In this document: piece by piece, positions 22,818 to 34,299 of the stretch
Layout of the letters: every line of letters starts with the position of its first letter
How positions within the stretch are numbered: the stretch's first letter is position 1
Origin: Melastoma dodecandrum
Lineage: Eukaryota; Streptophyta; Magnoliopsida; Myrtales; Melastomataceae
NCBI GenBank assembly: GCA_029817715.1
Contig: JARUPY010000397.1
Coordinates: 9,114,001-9,178,000 of the forward strand
Direction of reading: 5' to 3'
Length of the DNA stretch: 64,000 nucleotides
Program-made: the position numbers and the translations under genes
Notes under the pieces: model-generated
The model's input: only the letters and a program-made list of their open reading frames with translations
The model's database searches: none
Told to the model about the DNA's origin: nothing

Positions 22818-25480
22818 TCCTCCCCTGTTGAAGAGAGTTTGTCCTCAAGCTCGTATGGTCATCGTCTTCGTAGGGAAAGAGGTCCTTCACATTGAAAGTG
22901 GCGGAGACTCCATACTCTCCACGAAGATCAACCTTGTAGGCGTTGTCGTTGATGCGCTCGATGATCTTGAAAGGGCCTTCAGCTCGAAGCATCAACTTGT
23001 TCTTCCTCTTTGCGGGGAATCGTTCATTCCTCAGATGAATCCACACTAAGTCTCTTGGCTGAAAAACCTTCGCTCTCCTTCAGCGATTTGCTCTCTCCTG
23101 ATATCGGAGATTAGCTTTCTCGATCTGAGCACGAATCTTCTCATGGAGCAATCTCATCTCCTTAGCGCACTCTTCGGCATCTCGGCTAAGTGTCTTCACA
23201 CTTGGTAAAGGCATTAGATCGACAGGAATCATAGGATTGAGGCCATAGACTACCTCAAAGGGTGAGGACTTGGTTGTTGAACTCGGAGCTCTGTTGTAGA
23301 CGAACTGAGCATGAGCAAGCTTCACATCCCAATCCTTCTGGTTCTTCGAGACCAAGGTTTGAAGAATTACAACCATGGTTCGATTAACAACCTTTGTCTG
23401 TCCATCGGTCTGTGGATGGTACGTCGTGCTAAAGAAGAGCTTAGTTCCAACTTGTGCCACAACGTCTGCCAAAATTAGTTTAGGAACTTCACGTCGCGAT
23501 CTGATACGATCGACTTAGGTAATCCATGCAACCTCAACATTTCTCGAAAATATAAGTCCGCTACATTGGTTGCATCGTCTGTCTTTTGGCATGGAATGAA
23601 GTGTGCAATCTTCGAGAATCTATCGACCGCAACCATGATCGAATCCTTCCTCCGCTGCGTCCTGGGCAGTCCCAACACAAAATCCATACTCACATGTTCC
23701 CATGGTCGCTCAGGAACTGGAAATAGAGTATACAATCCTTGGGTTTGCACTCGGCTCTTCGCCTGGTGGCAGATAGCACATCTCGAGATAAGACTCTACA
23801 CTTGCTTCTCCATTTGAGGCCAATAGAAATTCTATTGAAGCATCGACAATGTCTTGTCGACTACAAAATGTCCGGCGATTCCCCCTCCATGGACTTCTCA
23901 AATGAGTAGCTCTCGTGTCGAACTCCTGGGAATGCACAACTTAGAGTCGCGAAAGAGAAATCCATTCACCTGGTGGAATCGATCAATCGCCTGAGTGCTA
24001 CATTTGGCAAAGACTTCTCCAAAATCTTCGTCACCCTTATATAGATCCTTCAGGTACTCGAAACCAATGAGCTTGGTCTCCATTGCAGACAACAAAACCA
24101 TCTTCCTTGAAAGGGCGTCAGCAACTACATTCTTCGCTCCTACTTTATGATTGAGCATGAAAGTGAAAGATTAAAGGGAACTCGCCGGTTGAGTTTGTGA
24201 TGACCATTGATGTACTCGAGAGCTTCATGATTGGTGTGTAGCACGAACTCTCTAGGTAGCAGGTAGTGGGTCCACTTGTCCAAAACTCGGATGATAGCTA
24301 GGAATTCCTTGTCATACATCGAGTAGTTGAGTTTCACACCATTGAGCTTCTCGCTGAAGTAAGCGATGGGTCTCCCTTCCTGCATCAACACTCCTCCTAT
24401 TCCAACTCCGGATGCGTCGCATTCGACTTCAAACATTCTCGCAAAGTCAGGTTAGGCGAGAACAGGTACTTCGCTTAAACACTCTTTCAGTCGCTCGAAA
24501 TTAGCTTGTGCGGCTGAAGTCCACTCAAACTTCTCTCTTTTTAGATACTCAATGAGAGGGGCTGCGATCGAGCTAAAACCTCGAAGGAATCTCCTGTAGA
24601 ATGACGTTAAGCCATGGAAGCTACGAACGTCGTGGAAACTCCTTGGCACTGGCCACTCCTTGATCGCTTCGATCTTGCTTTCATCAACCTTGATTCATTC
24701 GCTTGACACTACAAAACCAAGAAATACTATACTGGGTTGGAAAAACTCACATTTCTTGAGATTCCTGTACAGCTTCTTATCACGAAGTGTGCGAAACACT
24801 ATGCAAAGGTGCTCAACATGCTCGTCGAGATTGCAGCTGTAGATGAGAATGTCGTCAAAGTAGATAACCACGTACTTCCCCATGAATGGTCACAAAACAT
24901 GGGTCATTAGTAGCATGAACGTGCTGGGTGCGTTAGACAAGCCAAAGGGCAACACCAACCATTTGTACAACCCGTACTTGGTTTTGAAGACCGTCTTCCA
25001 CTCGTCACCTTCCTTCATTCGGATCTGGTGGTAGCCACTTCGCAACTCTACTTTCGAAAACACCTGTGTTCCATGCAGTTCATCTAACATGTCATCTAGT
25101 CAAGGAATAGGAAAACGATACGTCACCGTTATCTTGTTATTCGCTCGACTGTCCATGCACATTCTCCATGTGCCATCCTTCATTAGTATTAATATAGCTG
25201 GAACTGAGCAAGGGCTCAAGCTCTCTCGTACCAAACCTTTCTTCCGTAACTGATCAACCTGCCTTTGAAATGCTTTCGCTTCCTCGGGATTGCATCGATA
25301 AGCTGGTTGGTTGGGTAAGGAAGCTCCTGGAACCAAATCAATCTGGTGCTGAATACCTCGCAAGGGTGGTAGTTCAACAGGTAACTCCTCTGGGAACACA
25401 TCCCTAAACTCTTTTATTAAAGCTTTCGCACATGGATGTTCCAACGATTGATACTGGTGCATATGTGCTTCGCCTGGCTA
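22747..25480 (-). pseudogene. Element C pol: RT, RNase H, integrase (degenerate)
   Basis: Minus-strand order: RT from 25462 with [31 protein letters not shown] and YFDD at about 24860; RNase H from about 24640 with VECDASGVGIGGVLMQEGRP; integrase from 23910 with a [15 protein letters not shown] core near 23680 and SDRDVKF at about 23485; and a C-terminal part with AEGPFKIIERINDNAYKVDL and SATFNVKDL. Stops cut the frame near 25098, 24890, 24696 and 24452, and frameshifts disrupt integrase. The final frame runs past the LTR border at 22817 to 22747. Reverse transcription and integration were its ancestral functions. Confidence 0.88.
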
Positions 25481-25689
25481 GGCGGGCATCAAAGTGATCT
25501 TCTTTTCGTCCAAGCTAATGGAATAGGTAATATGATACTCGTCATGCTGTACGCATCGGTCAAATTGCCACGGTCTTCATAGGAGCAAATGGCACGCATC
25601 CATCGGAATCACATCGCAAATGACTTCATCCCTGTAGCTTTTTCCAATCGGGAAAGGGACCCGCGCTTGTTGCGTCACACGAACATCAG

Positions 25690-26132
25690 TGTCCTTGTTG
25701 AGCCATTATAGGCGATAAGGGTGAGGATGTGGTGCTACGGGCAACTTGAGCTTTTCTATTACGGTTCTAGAGACTGCGTTGGTGCAACTTCCGCTGTCTA
25801 CAATCACCAAACAAACTTTATGTTTAACGGTACACCTGGTATGAAAGATGCACTCATGTTGGTTCTCCTCGTGAGCTGGTGTTGCATTCAAGGCCTTGCG
25901 GACAACTAGCAACTCTCCTTTGTTCGGATACTGCTCAGTTTCCTCTTGATCCCAAATAGGATCTGCATTCTCTTCGAACTCCTCTTCTCCATCAGACAAC
26001 TCCGTGATGACTACATTTCTCCTTGAGGAACACTCCGACGCCATGTGTGTTGTCCCTTAGCATTTGAAACAACGATGAACAGGATCTCGCTCATTCGTCT
26101 TAGCTTCAGGCCTAGTAGTCGACGATGGGGTT
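25690..26132 (-). pseudogene. Element C zinc knuckle and protease
   Basis: A CCHC-like knuckle (CFKC, GTTH, SEC) near 26075-26035 contains a TAA in the middle. An acidic linker, then a retropepsin-type motif VDSGSCTN near 25790 follow. It is separated from the rest of gag by insertion of element E at 26133. Confidence 0.8.
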
Positions 26133-26868
26133 TATCACAGGGACGAAACACATCCAGAAATTTTTCGACCCTGGCTGCGTCGTAACTTCCCCAGAAGCAC
26201 GACCGGCCCTCTCGTTCGGATTCCCCTTAGTCCCGCCCACTCTCGCTCAAGTGTTTGCTCACGTACTCTCGTGTATCGCTCACGCTCGCACTTGAGGACG
26301 CTCGAAAGGGCAAGGACTCGCTCACCAAGAACATAAGGAACACAAGGATATGGCTAAGGCACATATTGTATTTCCAAAACTCAATCTTCACAATGTGTCT
26401 TGCCCACGCCCCTTACATCTCTTATTTATAGGGGGTCATGGGGCAGGCATGTTATCTACACATGTACATCATGCAACCAGCAAGAGTATATCAAGGGTCG
26501 CCCACTCTAGGCAGCCTAAGGGTCGTCTGCTCCCACCTGATCCGTCAGAGGAAGCTCCAGGGTCGTGGCGCCAGCGGAAGCTCCAAGGTCGCCTGCCGGA
26601 ACGTCAGAGGTAAGCTCCATAGTCGCCTGCCGCAGCGTTAGAGGAAGTTCCAGAGTCGCCTGCCGCAGCGTCAGAGGAAGATCCAGAGTCGCCTGCCGCA
26701 CCCTCCTGGTCATGTCAGACCTGTCCCAACATGCGTATGACCCAAGTAAGCGATAATCTAGCTTCCCTTTGTCGCCGATGACCAGTATGCGCGTGCCTCC
26801 CTCACGAGCCATGCCCAAGGAACCGTCCTGGGCATGCCTTGCCTAGCACCCGTCCATGTGCGCTTACA
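26133..26868 (-). repeat. 3' LTR of element E
   Basis: 736 bp. On the minus strand it starts TGTAAGCGCAC directly after the purine-rich tract GGTGGGGGAGGTT (26869-26881), and ends at 26133 where the terminal CA has become TA. It matches 32106-32831 along its length with scattered differences. Confidence 0.9.
26544..26702 (+). repeat. About 33-bp minisatellite in the E 3' LTR, 5 copies
   Basis: Five imperfect copies of GTCAGAGGAAGCTCCAGAGT followed by CGCCTGCCGCAGC, with the second copy shortened. The same array occurs at 32516-32670, so it predates insertion and is part of the LTR. Confidence 0.85.
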
Positions 26869-29770
26869 AACCTCCCCCACCAGAGGAAGTCGACGCCCTC
26901 GTCGACGCCTTGCTGAGGTACGCTTGCACTTCAACCTCAAATTGCCACAACGTGTTTGCCTTCTCCCAAGTAGCCTCCGCCGCCTCCTTGCCCCTCCATT
27001 GGACAAGCTACTCCGTTCTATGATTCTTCTTGCTCTGCCCCAAGACGCGATGATCTAGAATGCGCTCAACCTGAAGCTCATGTTGTACCCGCGTAGTCGG
27101 AGGTGCCGTTTTGCTTGGACTCTCCTTTCGGTACGATCATCGTCATGGAATGGCTTCAAGAAGCTCACGTGGAACGTCGGATGATTCTTTATCCTCTCAG
27201 GCAACTTTAACCTAAAGGCCACCTCACCCACACGTTTGACAACTTCAAAGGAACCGTCGTACCTTAAGCATGACCTTGTTGCCCACATTGAACTCAACCG
27301 CCTTTCGACGATGATCAGCATACTTCTTCATGCGTCGGGCTGCTTTCTCCAAGCCGTCTCGCGCCTCGCTGAGCATCTCATGTTTGTCCAGGGCGAAGCG
27401 ATAGGCAGCTGGACAGGGGCCACCAGACCATTGCAGTGCTACCTCTTGTGGCGTGAGCGGTTGGTATCCAATGGCAAGCTCGAACGGGCTAAAACCTGTC
27501 GCGGACGACCTTTGTAGGTTATAGCAAAACTGAGCAGTTTCTGACTTGCCGCCACGCAGTGCCTAAGGTATTCCTCCAACAAAGCATTTGCTCGCTCCGT
27601 CTGGCCGTCGGTTTGCGGGTTTAGCCGTGGAGAACTTCAGCTCCGAACCCAAGAAGTCAAAGAGTTGCGTCCAGAATCGGCCCGGGAACCGCGCATCATG
27701 ATCACTCACAATGTCCGTCGGCAGCCCGAAATGCTTCACCACGTTTTCGTGGAACAGCTCGGCCACAACTTCTGCCGTGCAAGCATGGGGAGCAGCCACA
27801 AAGATGCCGTACTTGGAGAAGCGATCGACCACCACCATGATTGAGGATAGCCCATCCTCCTTCAGGAATTATGAAATGAAATCCATCGAAACCGACACCC
27901 AAGGCTTTTCTGGAATTGGCAACGGTTGGAGCAAACCCGCCTCCCTCCGCCGCTCAGTTTTGTCCTGCTGGCACACCAGGCAAGACCGTACGTAAGCTCC
28001 GCAATCCTCCTCCAGTCGGGGCCACATGTAGCTTCTCTTCACCGGGGCGATCATCCGTTCCCGCCCCGGGTGACCCGCCCACAATGAGTAATGGGGTTCT
28101 CGCAGGATCCGCTTTCGCAGTCCCCCGCCGATAGGGACGTAGAGACGCTGGCCCTCACCGTACAGCAAGTCGTCCTCTAGCCAGTACCTTCGCACGTTCC
28201 CAGCTTTGACCTGCTCAACCAACTTTACGTAAGTGAGGTCTGCTTTGACTAGGTCACGCACCTTGTCAAGAATTTCCGTATGAAAGGAGGAGATGGCTGC
28301 AATCGTTTCCATTGGCTTCCGACTTAGCGCATCGGCCACCACATTGTGCTTTCCCGAACGATGCTCCCACTCAAAATCATACTCAGCCAGGAACTCTTGC
28401 CATCGAGCCTGCCGCGAGGACAACGTCTTCTGAGTTTTGAAGAATGTATTCGCCACATTGTCGGTCTTAATCACAAATGTGTTTCCCAACAGGTAGACCC
28501 GCCAAACTCGTAAGCAATGGACGACGGCCAGCATCTCCTTCTCATGGGCAGAGTACCGCTGCTCAGCGTCCTTTAGCTTCCAGCTTTCGAACGCAACGGG
28601 GTGCCTTTCCTGAACCAGAATGCCTTCCACCGCCTGGTCAGATGCATCGGTATGTACTTCAAACGGTAGATCAAACCTGGGGAGCTTGAGGACATGTTCC
28701 GATGAAATGGCTTCCTTCACGTCCTCAAATGCCGCCCGACACCGCTCATCCCAACACCAAGGTTGATCTTTCCTCAACAAATCCGTCAAAAGGGCCACAC
28801 GCCGAGAGTAATTCCTTACAAAACGGCGATAGTAGTTAGCAAGTCCCAAGAAGCTCCTTAGTTCTGAGACTTTACCTGGTGCCGGCCATTCTCGAATGAC
28901 TCGCACCTTCCCCGTATCCATCCGTACACTTCCTCGTCCAATCATCTAGCCTAAGAAGTTGATCTCCCGCACACAAAACTCACATTTTTCCTTCTTAATG
29001 TAGAGTGTGTGCTTCCTAAGTTTGGACAGGACAAGCCGTAGGTGCCTTAGGTGCTCTTCAAGGGTCTTCGAGTATACCACGATATCATCCAGATACACCA
29101 CCATAAACTCATCAATGTATTCATTGAATACGTCATTTATCAGGTTATAGAATGTGGCAGGAGGATTGGTTAAGCTGAAAGGCATCACCAAGAACTCAAA
29201 CGACCCATACCTCGTCACCATTGTAGTTTTGGGCTCATCCCCCTCTGCAATGCGGACTTGCCAATATCCCGACCGCAGATCCAACTTAGAGAAGTAGGCA
29301 GCCTTCGACAACCAATCGAAAAAATCTGCCACCAACGGTATTGGGTACTTATTCTTCACGGTAACTTTGTTCAGCCCCCGGTAATCCACGCAAAGCCGCA
29401 AAATGCCATCATGCTTCGACTGGAACAGGACAGGACCTCCAAAAGGTGCCTTGGATGGCTTGACTTTTCCGTACTCGAGCAGTTCACCCAATTGAACTCT
29501 TAGCTTCGTCAGCTCTTTCGGTGCAATCCGGTAATGAGCCTTAATAGGGGGAACAGTACCAGGGAGGAGATCGATTTTGTGGTCCACCGTTCGCCTAGGA
29601 GGAAGACCCTTTGGTAGCTCGACTGGCATGACATCTTTGAATTCATCTAGGACAGACTCAACAACCTGGGGGATCTCCGTGGACAAGGCCTCCTCCACTT
29701 CGAATACCGCCGCAAGGTAGATCATCTCGCCCTTTTTCCAACCCTTAGCCAACTGCATTGCTGACACCAT
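26869..29770 (-). pseudogene. Element E pol: RT, RNase H, integrase, chromodomain
   Basis: RT from 29770 contains LCVDYRGLNKVTV, FSKLDLRSGYWQVRI and the YLDD catalytic motif near 29090, and ends at a stop at 28948-28946. The next frame (28945-27869) has RNase H ([14 protein letters not shown]) and the integrase zinc finger ([12 protein letters not shown]). The core continues with VVVDRFSKYGIFV and VSDHDARF (27838-27563), shifted in frame. The C-terminal GPY/F-like module is RYDGSFEVVKRVGEVAFRL (27260-27150), followed by a chromodomain ending VQWRGKEAAEATWE with an in-frame stop near 27008. Chromodomains direct integration to marked heterochromatin in this clade. Confidence 0.9.
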
Positions 29771-29812
29771 CTCCGATTTCCCATCACTGGCTTTCCCTTC
29801 TAAGTATTGTCC

Positions 29813-30295
29813 TTAAACAAAGCATGGGTGGGACGTGTCCCCAATGAACAGCCCACTCAAATGTGGCATCACCGCAACCTGGGCATCCACAAAGAAGTTG
29901 TTCCCTAAGATAACATCAAAGTCTTCAAGAAGAACTACCATGAAATCAAGAGATCCTTCCCATAAGCTGAGAGTAACTTTCACGCTATTCACCATTCCGC
30001 CAACGGGCTGGCTCTGAGAGTTTACCGTCTTAATGCGACACAAATGCTCATTGACCACCATCCCCAGTCTCCCCACAACACGATCCACTACGAAACTGTG
30101 TGTTGCCCCCGTATTCATCATTGCCATCACTTGATGCTCATTGATAGACAAAGGAACATACATTAGTCCCTTAGCGACACCTTCCTTTCGAGTTCGTTGG
30201 GCACTGAGTAGTTGAAGTGGCATAACACGAGTAAGGGCAGCTTCCTCATCGGAGAGCATGGCATTCAGTTTCTCCTTCTTTGGGCAATCCCTCAC
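29813..30295 (-). pseudogene. Element E zinc knuckle and protease with D-to-N change
   Basis: The CCHC knuckle C-x2-C-x4-H-x4-C (CFICNGPHRVRDC) spans the frame break near 30300. Downstream, the retropepsin motif reads MMNTGATHSF near 30110, with Asn in place of the catalytic Asp of the usual DTGATH. The fold continues with VILGNNFFVDAQVAVM. The substitution would inactivate proteolysis. Confidence 0.85.
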
Positions 30296-30299
30296 TCTA

Positions 30300-32080
30300 T
30301 GTGGTCCGTTGCATATGAAACAGCCTTGGTGGGTTTTAGAATCCTTCCTTGCTTCACCACCAGAGCCGCTTGATGCTCTAGAGGACTGCCCGCCCCCGCC
30401 CGACAGTTTACCCTTGGCCTTAGCACCCTTTTTACCCTTCTTGTTTTCTTGCGATGGACCTTTCGCAGACCAACATTCTTTCCTTTCGGGTCGTTCCCAC
30501 CACTTGCCTGGAAATCAACAAGTGCGTCAGCAGTAGCAACGGCCGTAGCTAGATCATGAACGCCCTGCCGCCTCAGCTCAAGTTGTGCCCACAATTGAAG
30601 ACCGGATATGAAGTTGAACTGCTTGTCGCCCTCTAACATATCCGTGATCACTAACATTAGAGATGAGAACTGCTTCACGTACTCGCGCACTGACCCTGTG
30701 TACTTGAGTTGTTTCAAGGCCTCCCTCGCAGCCCAGATTGTGTTCCCTGGAAAGAATTGGTCCACCAACTCTTTCTTTAAGGCATCCCATGTTTCTATCG
30801 TTGGACGATTAGCACTCAACTCATCCTGTACCCGTATCCGCCACCAGAGCTTGGCATCTCCGTCCAGGTACATTGCCGTGATAGATACCCTTTCCGCCTC
30901 GGGGACCTTCGCCGCAAGGAAATACTGCTCCACGTCCCATAGGAAGTGATACAAGAACCATCGACGCCCCATCGACTAGAGTTGTCAGCTTGCTCATCAT
31001 CGACTAACTATCGAACCAAGGTGCCGTCGAAGGAAGTCTGGTCGAAGCAGATGCAACCTTGCATTGAAGACATGCATTGAAGGTGCATTAAATGTCCAGC
31101 CACCCTCGCCTCCACTATCTTGCATTCATGTCAAGCCACGCTCGCTTCCACTATCTTGCATTCATGTTTGTTGCATTTCCAATATGCCATTTATGGTTCG
31201 TCCATTAATGTAGCCATGCATGCATTATTTTACATTCATTGTCTTGCATTTAAGTTCTTGTTCAGGTAATCCCTATATAATGGGAGCCTTTGTAAACATT
31301 TGGAAAAACTCAATTTTATCATTTTCAGATTATCTTTGTAGACTTTGTCTTCTGCCCGAAATGAGTGGATTCTCCTTCAACCTCATTCTTTATTTGGTGG
31401 ATTCCAAGTGCAGATTGAGTCGAGCGTTCAACCGGTGGTGGTGTTTCTGTATCCTCCGCATTGTTCCTTATCCTCGTCTTGTTCGTGGTGGTGTCTCTGT
31501 ATCCACGGCCAAACGAGTCTACCCGAGTCTTCTTTCAAGGTGGTGCATCTGTATCCGTGGAAGTTGATCTCAACCCTTCCTTTTCATCATTCAGCCGCCT
31601 ACCCTACACACCTTCCGTCAATTCCAGCGTCACTCCATTCCGCGCCCTTTTCAGTGATGTCACCATTCGTTTTTCGGTATTGGAATCATCTATTCCTTTC
31701 CGTCCCTGTATCAGGAAGTTTTGCAGTACCTTCGCATCGCGACACCCATCGAAAGATTGAGGCTCCGGAACCCGTACCATAGTTTGCCCCTCCCCACCGT
31801 GGGACAACGCAGCCATAGCAGCTTTGTGGATGGCAATCTCATTGCCCTGCTCCTCCTGCCGATCATTCAACTTCCCCACCATTTGGTTATAGTCCGCCCG
31901 GACACCCTCTAAGGTTTCCCCCGAAGGGCCGCTGATTGAGGACACCTTGTTATTTAGCAACGTTAGCTCCTCACGGATCTGACCAAGTTGTGTCACCAAA
32001 GATGGAACATCACCAGCAGGAACATCCCCCACCAGCACTTCGAGGCGCTCAATCCTTTCAGTGTTCGTTGGCCTCGTCAT
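30300..32080 (-). pseudogene. Element E gag, split by a solo LTR
   Basis: The ATG at 32080 opens MTRPTNTERIERLEVLVG, a heptad-rich N-terminal part. The frame runs to 31714, stops at the solo LTR and resumes at 30946 with WDVEQYFLAAKVPEAERV and DGDAKLWW, the capsid-like retrotransposon gag domain. It ends near the zinc knuckle. Without the inserted LTR the frame appears nearly continuous. Confidence 0.88.
30947..31713 (+). mobile_element. Solo LTR of an A/C-type gypsy family inside element E
   Basis: 767 bp, TGATACAAGAACC...CCTGTATCA, flanked by GGAAG at 30942-30946 and 31714-31718, a perfect 5-bp target duplication. A TATA box (TATATAA) lies at 31274-31280. It is in plus orientation, opposite to its host E and to C. 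No internal region remains, the expected result of LTR-LTR recombination. Confidence 0.93.
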
Positions 32081-32085
32081 CGGTG

Positions 32086-32105
32086 AACCAAGCTTAGATA
32101 CCAAC
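32086..32105 (-). other. Primer-binding site of element E
   Basis: Next to the 5' LTR the minus strand reads TTGGTATCTAAGC, close to the complement of initiator tRNA-Met (TGGTATCAGAGC) with two differences. Confidence 0.75.
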
Positions 32106-32831
32106 TGTCATAGGGGGGAAACACACCCAGAAATTTTTCGACCCTGGCGGCGTCGTAACTCCCCCAGAAGTACGACCAGCCATCTCGTTCGGATTCCCCT
32201 TAGTCCCGCCCACACTCACTCAAGTGTTTGTTCACGTACTCTCATGTATCGCTCACGCTTGCACTCAAGGACGCTCGCAAGGACAAGGACTCGCTCACCA
32301 AGAACACAAGGAACACAAGGATATGGCCAAGGCACAGATTGTATTTCCAAAACTCAATCTTTACAATGTGTCTTGCCCACGCCCCTTACATCTCTTATTT
32401 ATAGGGGTCATGAGGCATGCATGTTATCAACACAAGTACATCATACAACCAACAAGAGTATATCAAGGGTCGCCCACTCTAGGCAGCCCAAGGGTCATCT
32501 GCTCCCACCTGATCCGTCAGAGGAAGCTCCAGGGTCGCGGCGCCAGAGGAAGCTCCAGGGTCGCCTGCCGCAGTGTCAGAGGAAAGTTCCAGAGTCGCCT
32601 ACCACATTGTCAGAGGAAAGCTCCAGAATCGCCTGCCGCAGCTTCAGAGAAGATCCCAGAGTCGCCTCCTGGTCATGTCAGACCTGTCCCAATATGTGTA
32701 TGACCCAAGTAAGCGACAATCTAGCTTCCCTTTGTCGCCGTTGACCAGTATGCTCGTGCTTCCCTCACGAGCCATGCCCAAGGAACCATCCTGGGCATGC
32801 CTTGCCTAGCACCCGTCCATGGGCGCTTACA
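32106..32831 (-). repeat. 5' LTR of element E
   Basis: 726 bp with intact TGT...ACA ends, followed directly by the GGGTT target duplication. The five-copy minisatellite corresponding to 26544-26702 is at 32516-32670. Confidence 0.9.
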
Positions 32832-33550
32832 GGGTTCTTCTTGGCGTAGTCGATAGAGGCTTTGTTTGGAAGCTACTCCCCTTGTTGAAAGGCGGAGCCA
32901 ATGGGCGGGTACTTGACTTCCTCACTTGCTGCTGCTCCACCTTGTGGGCTAGCGGTCGAACATCATCAAACGACCAATATTGCTGGAGTTCTACATCATC
33001 CCCACAATTTGTGGCTTAAGTCCTTGAAGATACCTAGCAATAGTTTGCTCGGGGGCTTCTTGGACGCCACACTGCACCAAGAGTTTTTCAAACTCCCTTG
33101 TGTACTCCGACACCGTTGAGACTTGTTGAAGCGACTGCAACTTGAGATAGAGATCTAGCCGATAGTGCTCGGGCAAAAATCTCTTAGTCATAACCCTATT
33201 CATTTTTTACCACGTTCTCCCACCATAGGCCGGCGTACTTTTTCAGCCGTAACGCTGCCATCTTAACTTTTCGATCATCGGACACCTCCTCGTAATCAAA
33301 GATGCATTCGACCGTATGCATCCAATCGATGAACTCCTCAGGGTCAAGGTTTCCCTCAAACTCCATAATCTGGACACTGATCGTTTGGGCTCTCCTTCGG
33401 GTTGCCGATTTTCTGGTGAAGAACCTCGTTGAGAAACATCACACCATGGATTCTCTTCTTCGTCGCTGTCTAATCACCTGTGGGAAGGCGATCCATTATG
33501 GTTTCGCAACTATTGAAGTTGTTGCTTAAGATCAGCGATTTGCTGCTCAA
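32832..33550 (-). pseudogene. Element C gag, N-terminal and capsid part
   Basis: Starting at the junction with the truncated 5' LTR, the minus strand gives LEQQIADLKQQLQ (coiled coil), an acidic stretch (DSDEEENPW), and after frame changes KRFLPEHYRLDLYLKLQSLQ, EFEKLLVQCGV and ARYLQGLKPQIV. The following coding (LAHKVEQQ-type) is cut by insertion of E at 32832. The first codons and the primer-binding site are deleted. Confidence 0.8.
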
Positions 33551-34299
33551 GTCACTGTGGGTGCAGAATAGAGTGACGTGGGAATAGTCGGAAAGGTAGG
33601 TAATGAAACGGGATGACTGAATGGATGGGTATAAAAGGAAAGGTGAGATCAACCTCCACGGATACATATAAACCACCGTGAAAGAGGACTCGGATAGAAC
33701 TCGGCTGTCACACGGATACAGGCACACCACTGTGAACAAGAATGAGGGCGAGGAACAACACGGAGGATAGAGGCACACTAACATCGATTGATACAGTCTA
33801 CTCAATCTGCATTTAGAATCCACCAAAAGATGAACGAGGTTGAAAGAGAATCCACTCCTTCGGATAGAAAGAAAAAAGTCTAATATGGGTCGAAAAGTCC
33901 AAATCAAAGTTGTTTTCTATCTTTGTAATGCAAGGGCTTGTATAGGCTGCCAATGTAAAGACAATAAAGGAAACGAAATAGAAGATAAGGGGAATAAAAT
34001 AAAGATATGATCAGAAGATGAGGAAAGGGAATACATTATTTCCTCCCGACAAGATTTGAAAAGATTAATGGAGTAGGGTAGTGGAGCAGGTGCGACTCTT
34101 GGATTGCAAGTTGTCAGACCTGAGCCGTTGGATCATAATCGTCTTTTGGGCTGCTCGTCGCCTGGTTGCCTTTCGTCGCCTGAGAGACGCGTCGCTCGGT
34201 GCTCCTCGTCGCCTTGCTTACTTGGTGATCAACAAGTTGAGACCTCCAATAGGCGACGATGGCTGATGCGTGGGCGAAGCGACGACCGTCCTTGTATCA
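33551..34299 (-). repeat. 5' LTR of element C, truncated
   Basis: 749 bp matching 22099-22817 with many substitutions; the first 53 plus-strand bases of the left copy are missing here. It ends GTATCA at 34299 and is followed by ATATC. The divergence suggests C is older than A. Confidence 0.85.

Larger units (their letters stand above)
26133..32831 (-). mobile_element. Chromovirus-type Ty3/gypsy element E
   Basis: A 6.7-kb minus-strand element inserted in C. LTRs at 26133-26868 and 32106-32831 share TGT(A)...ACA ends. The direct repeat GGGTT at 26128-26132 and 32832-32836 is a perfect 5-bp target duplication. Gag, protease, RT, RNase H, integrase and a C-terminal chromodomain follow in order. 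A solo LTR of another family sits in gag. Stops are moderate: one after the RT domain at 28946 and one in the chromodomain. Confidence 0.93.
22046..34299 (-). mobile_element. Ty3/gypsy element C, split by element E
   Basis: Minus-strand LTR retrotransposon with LTRs at 22046-22817 and 33551-34299. Flanks are ATATA on the left and ATATC on the right, a probable 5-bp target duplication with one change. Gag lies at 32832-33550, the zinc knuckle and protease at 25690-26132, and reverse transcriptase, RNase H and integrase at 22747-25480. Element E at 26133-32831 interrupts gag just upstream of the zinc knuckle. The first 53 bp of the right LTR and the primer-binding site are deleted, and many stops are present. 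It belongs to the same broad family as A, F, G and H here. Confidence 0.85.

Noticed and set aside
31345..31782. Plus-strand ORFs of 99-145 residues
   Set aside because: They lie in the solo LTR and run antisense into E gag; the same reading appears in all LTR copies and has no protein features.
32061..32744. 227-residue plus-strand ORF
   Set aside because: It lies in the LTR of E and its minisatellite, antisense to transcription; length is due to the GC-rich 33-bp repeat.
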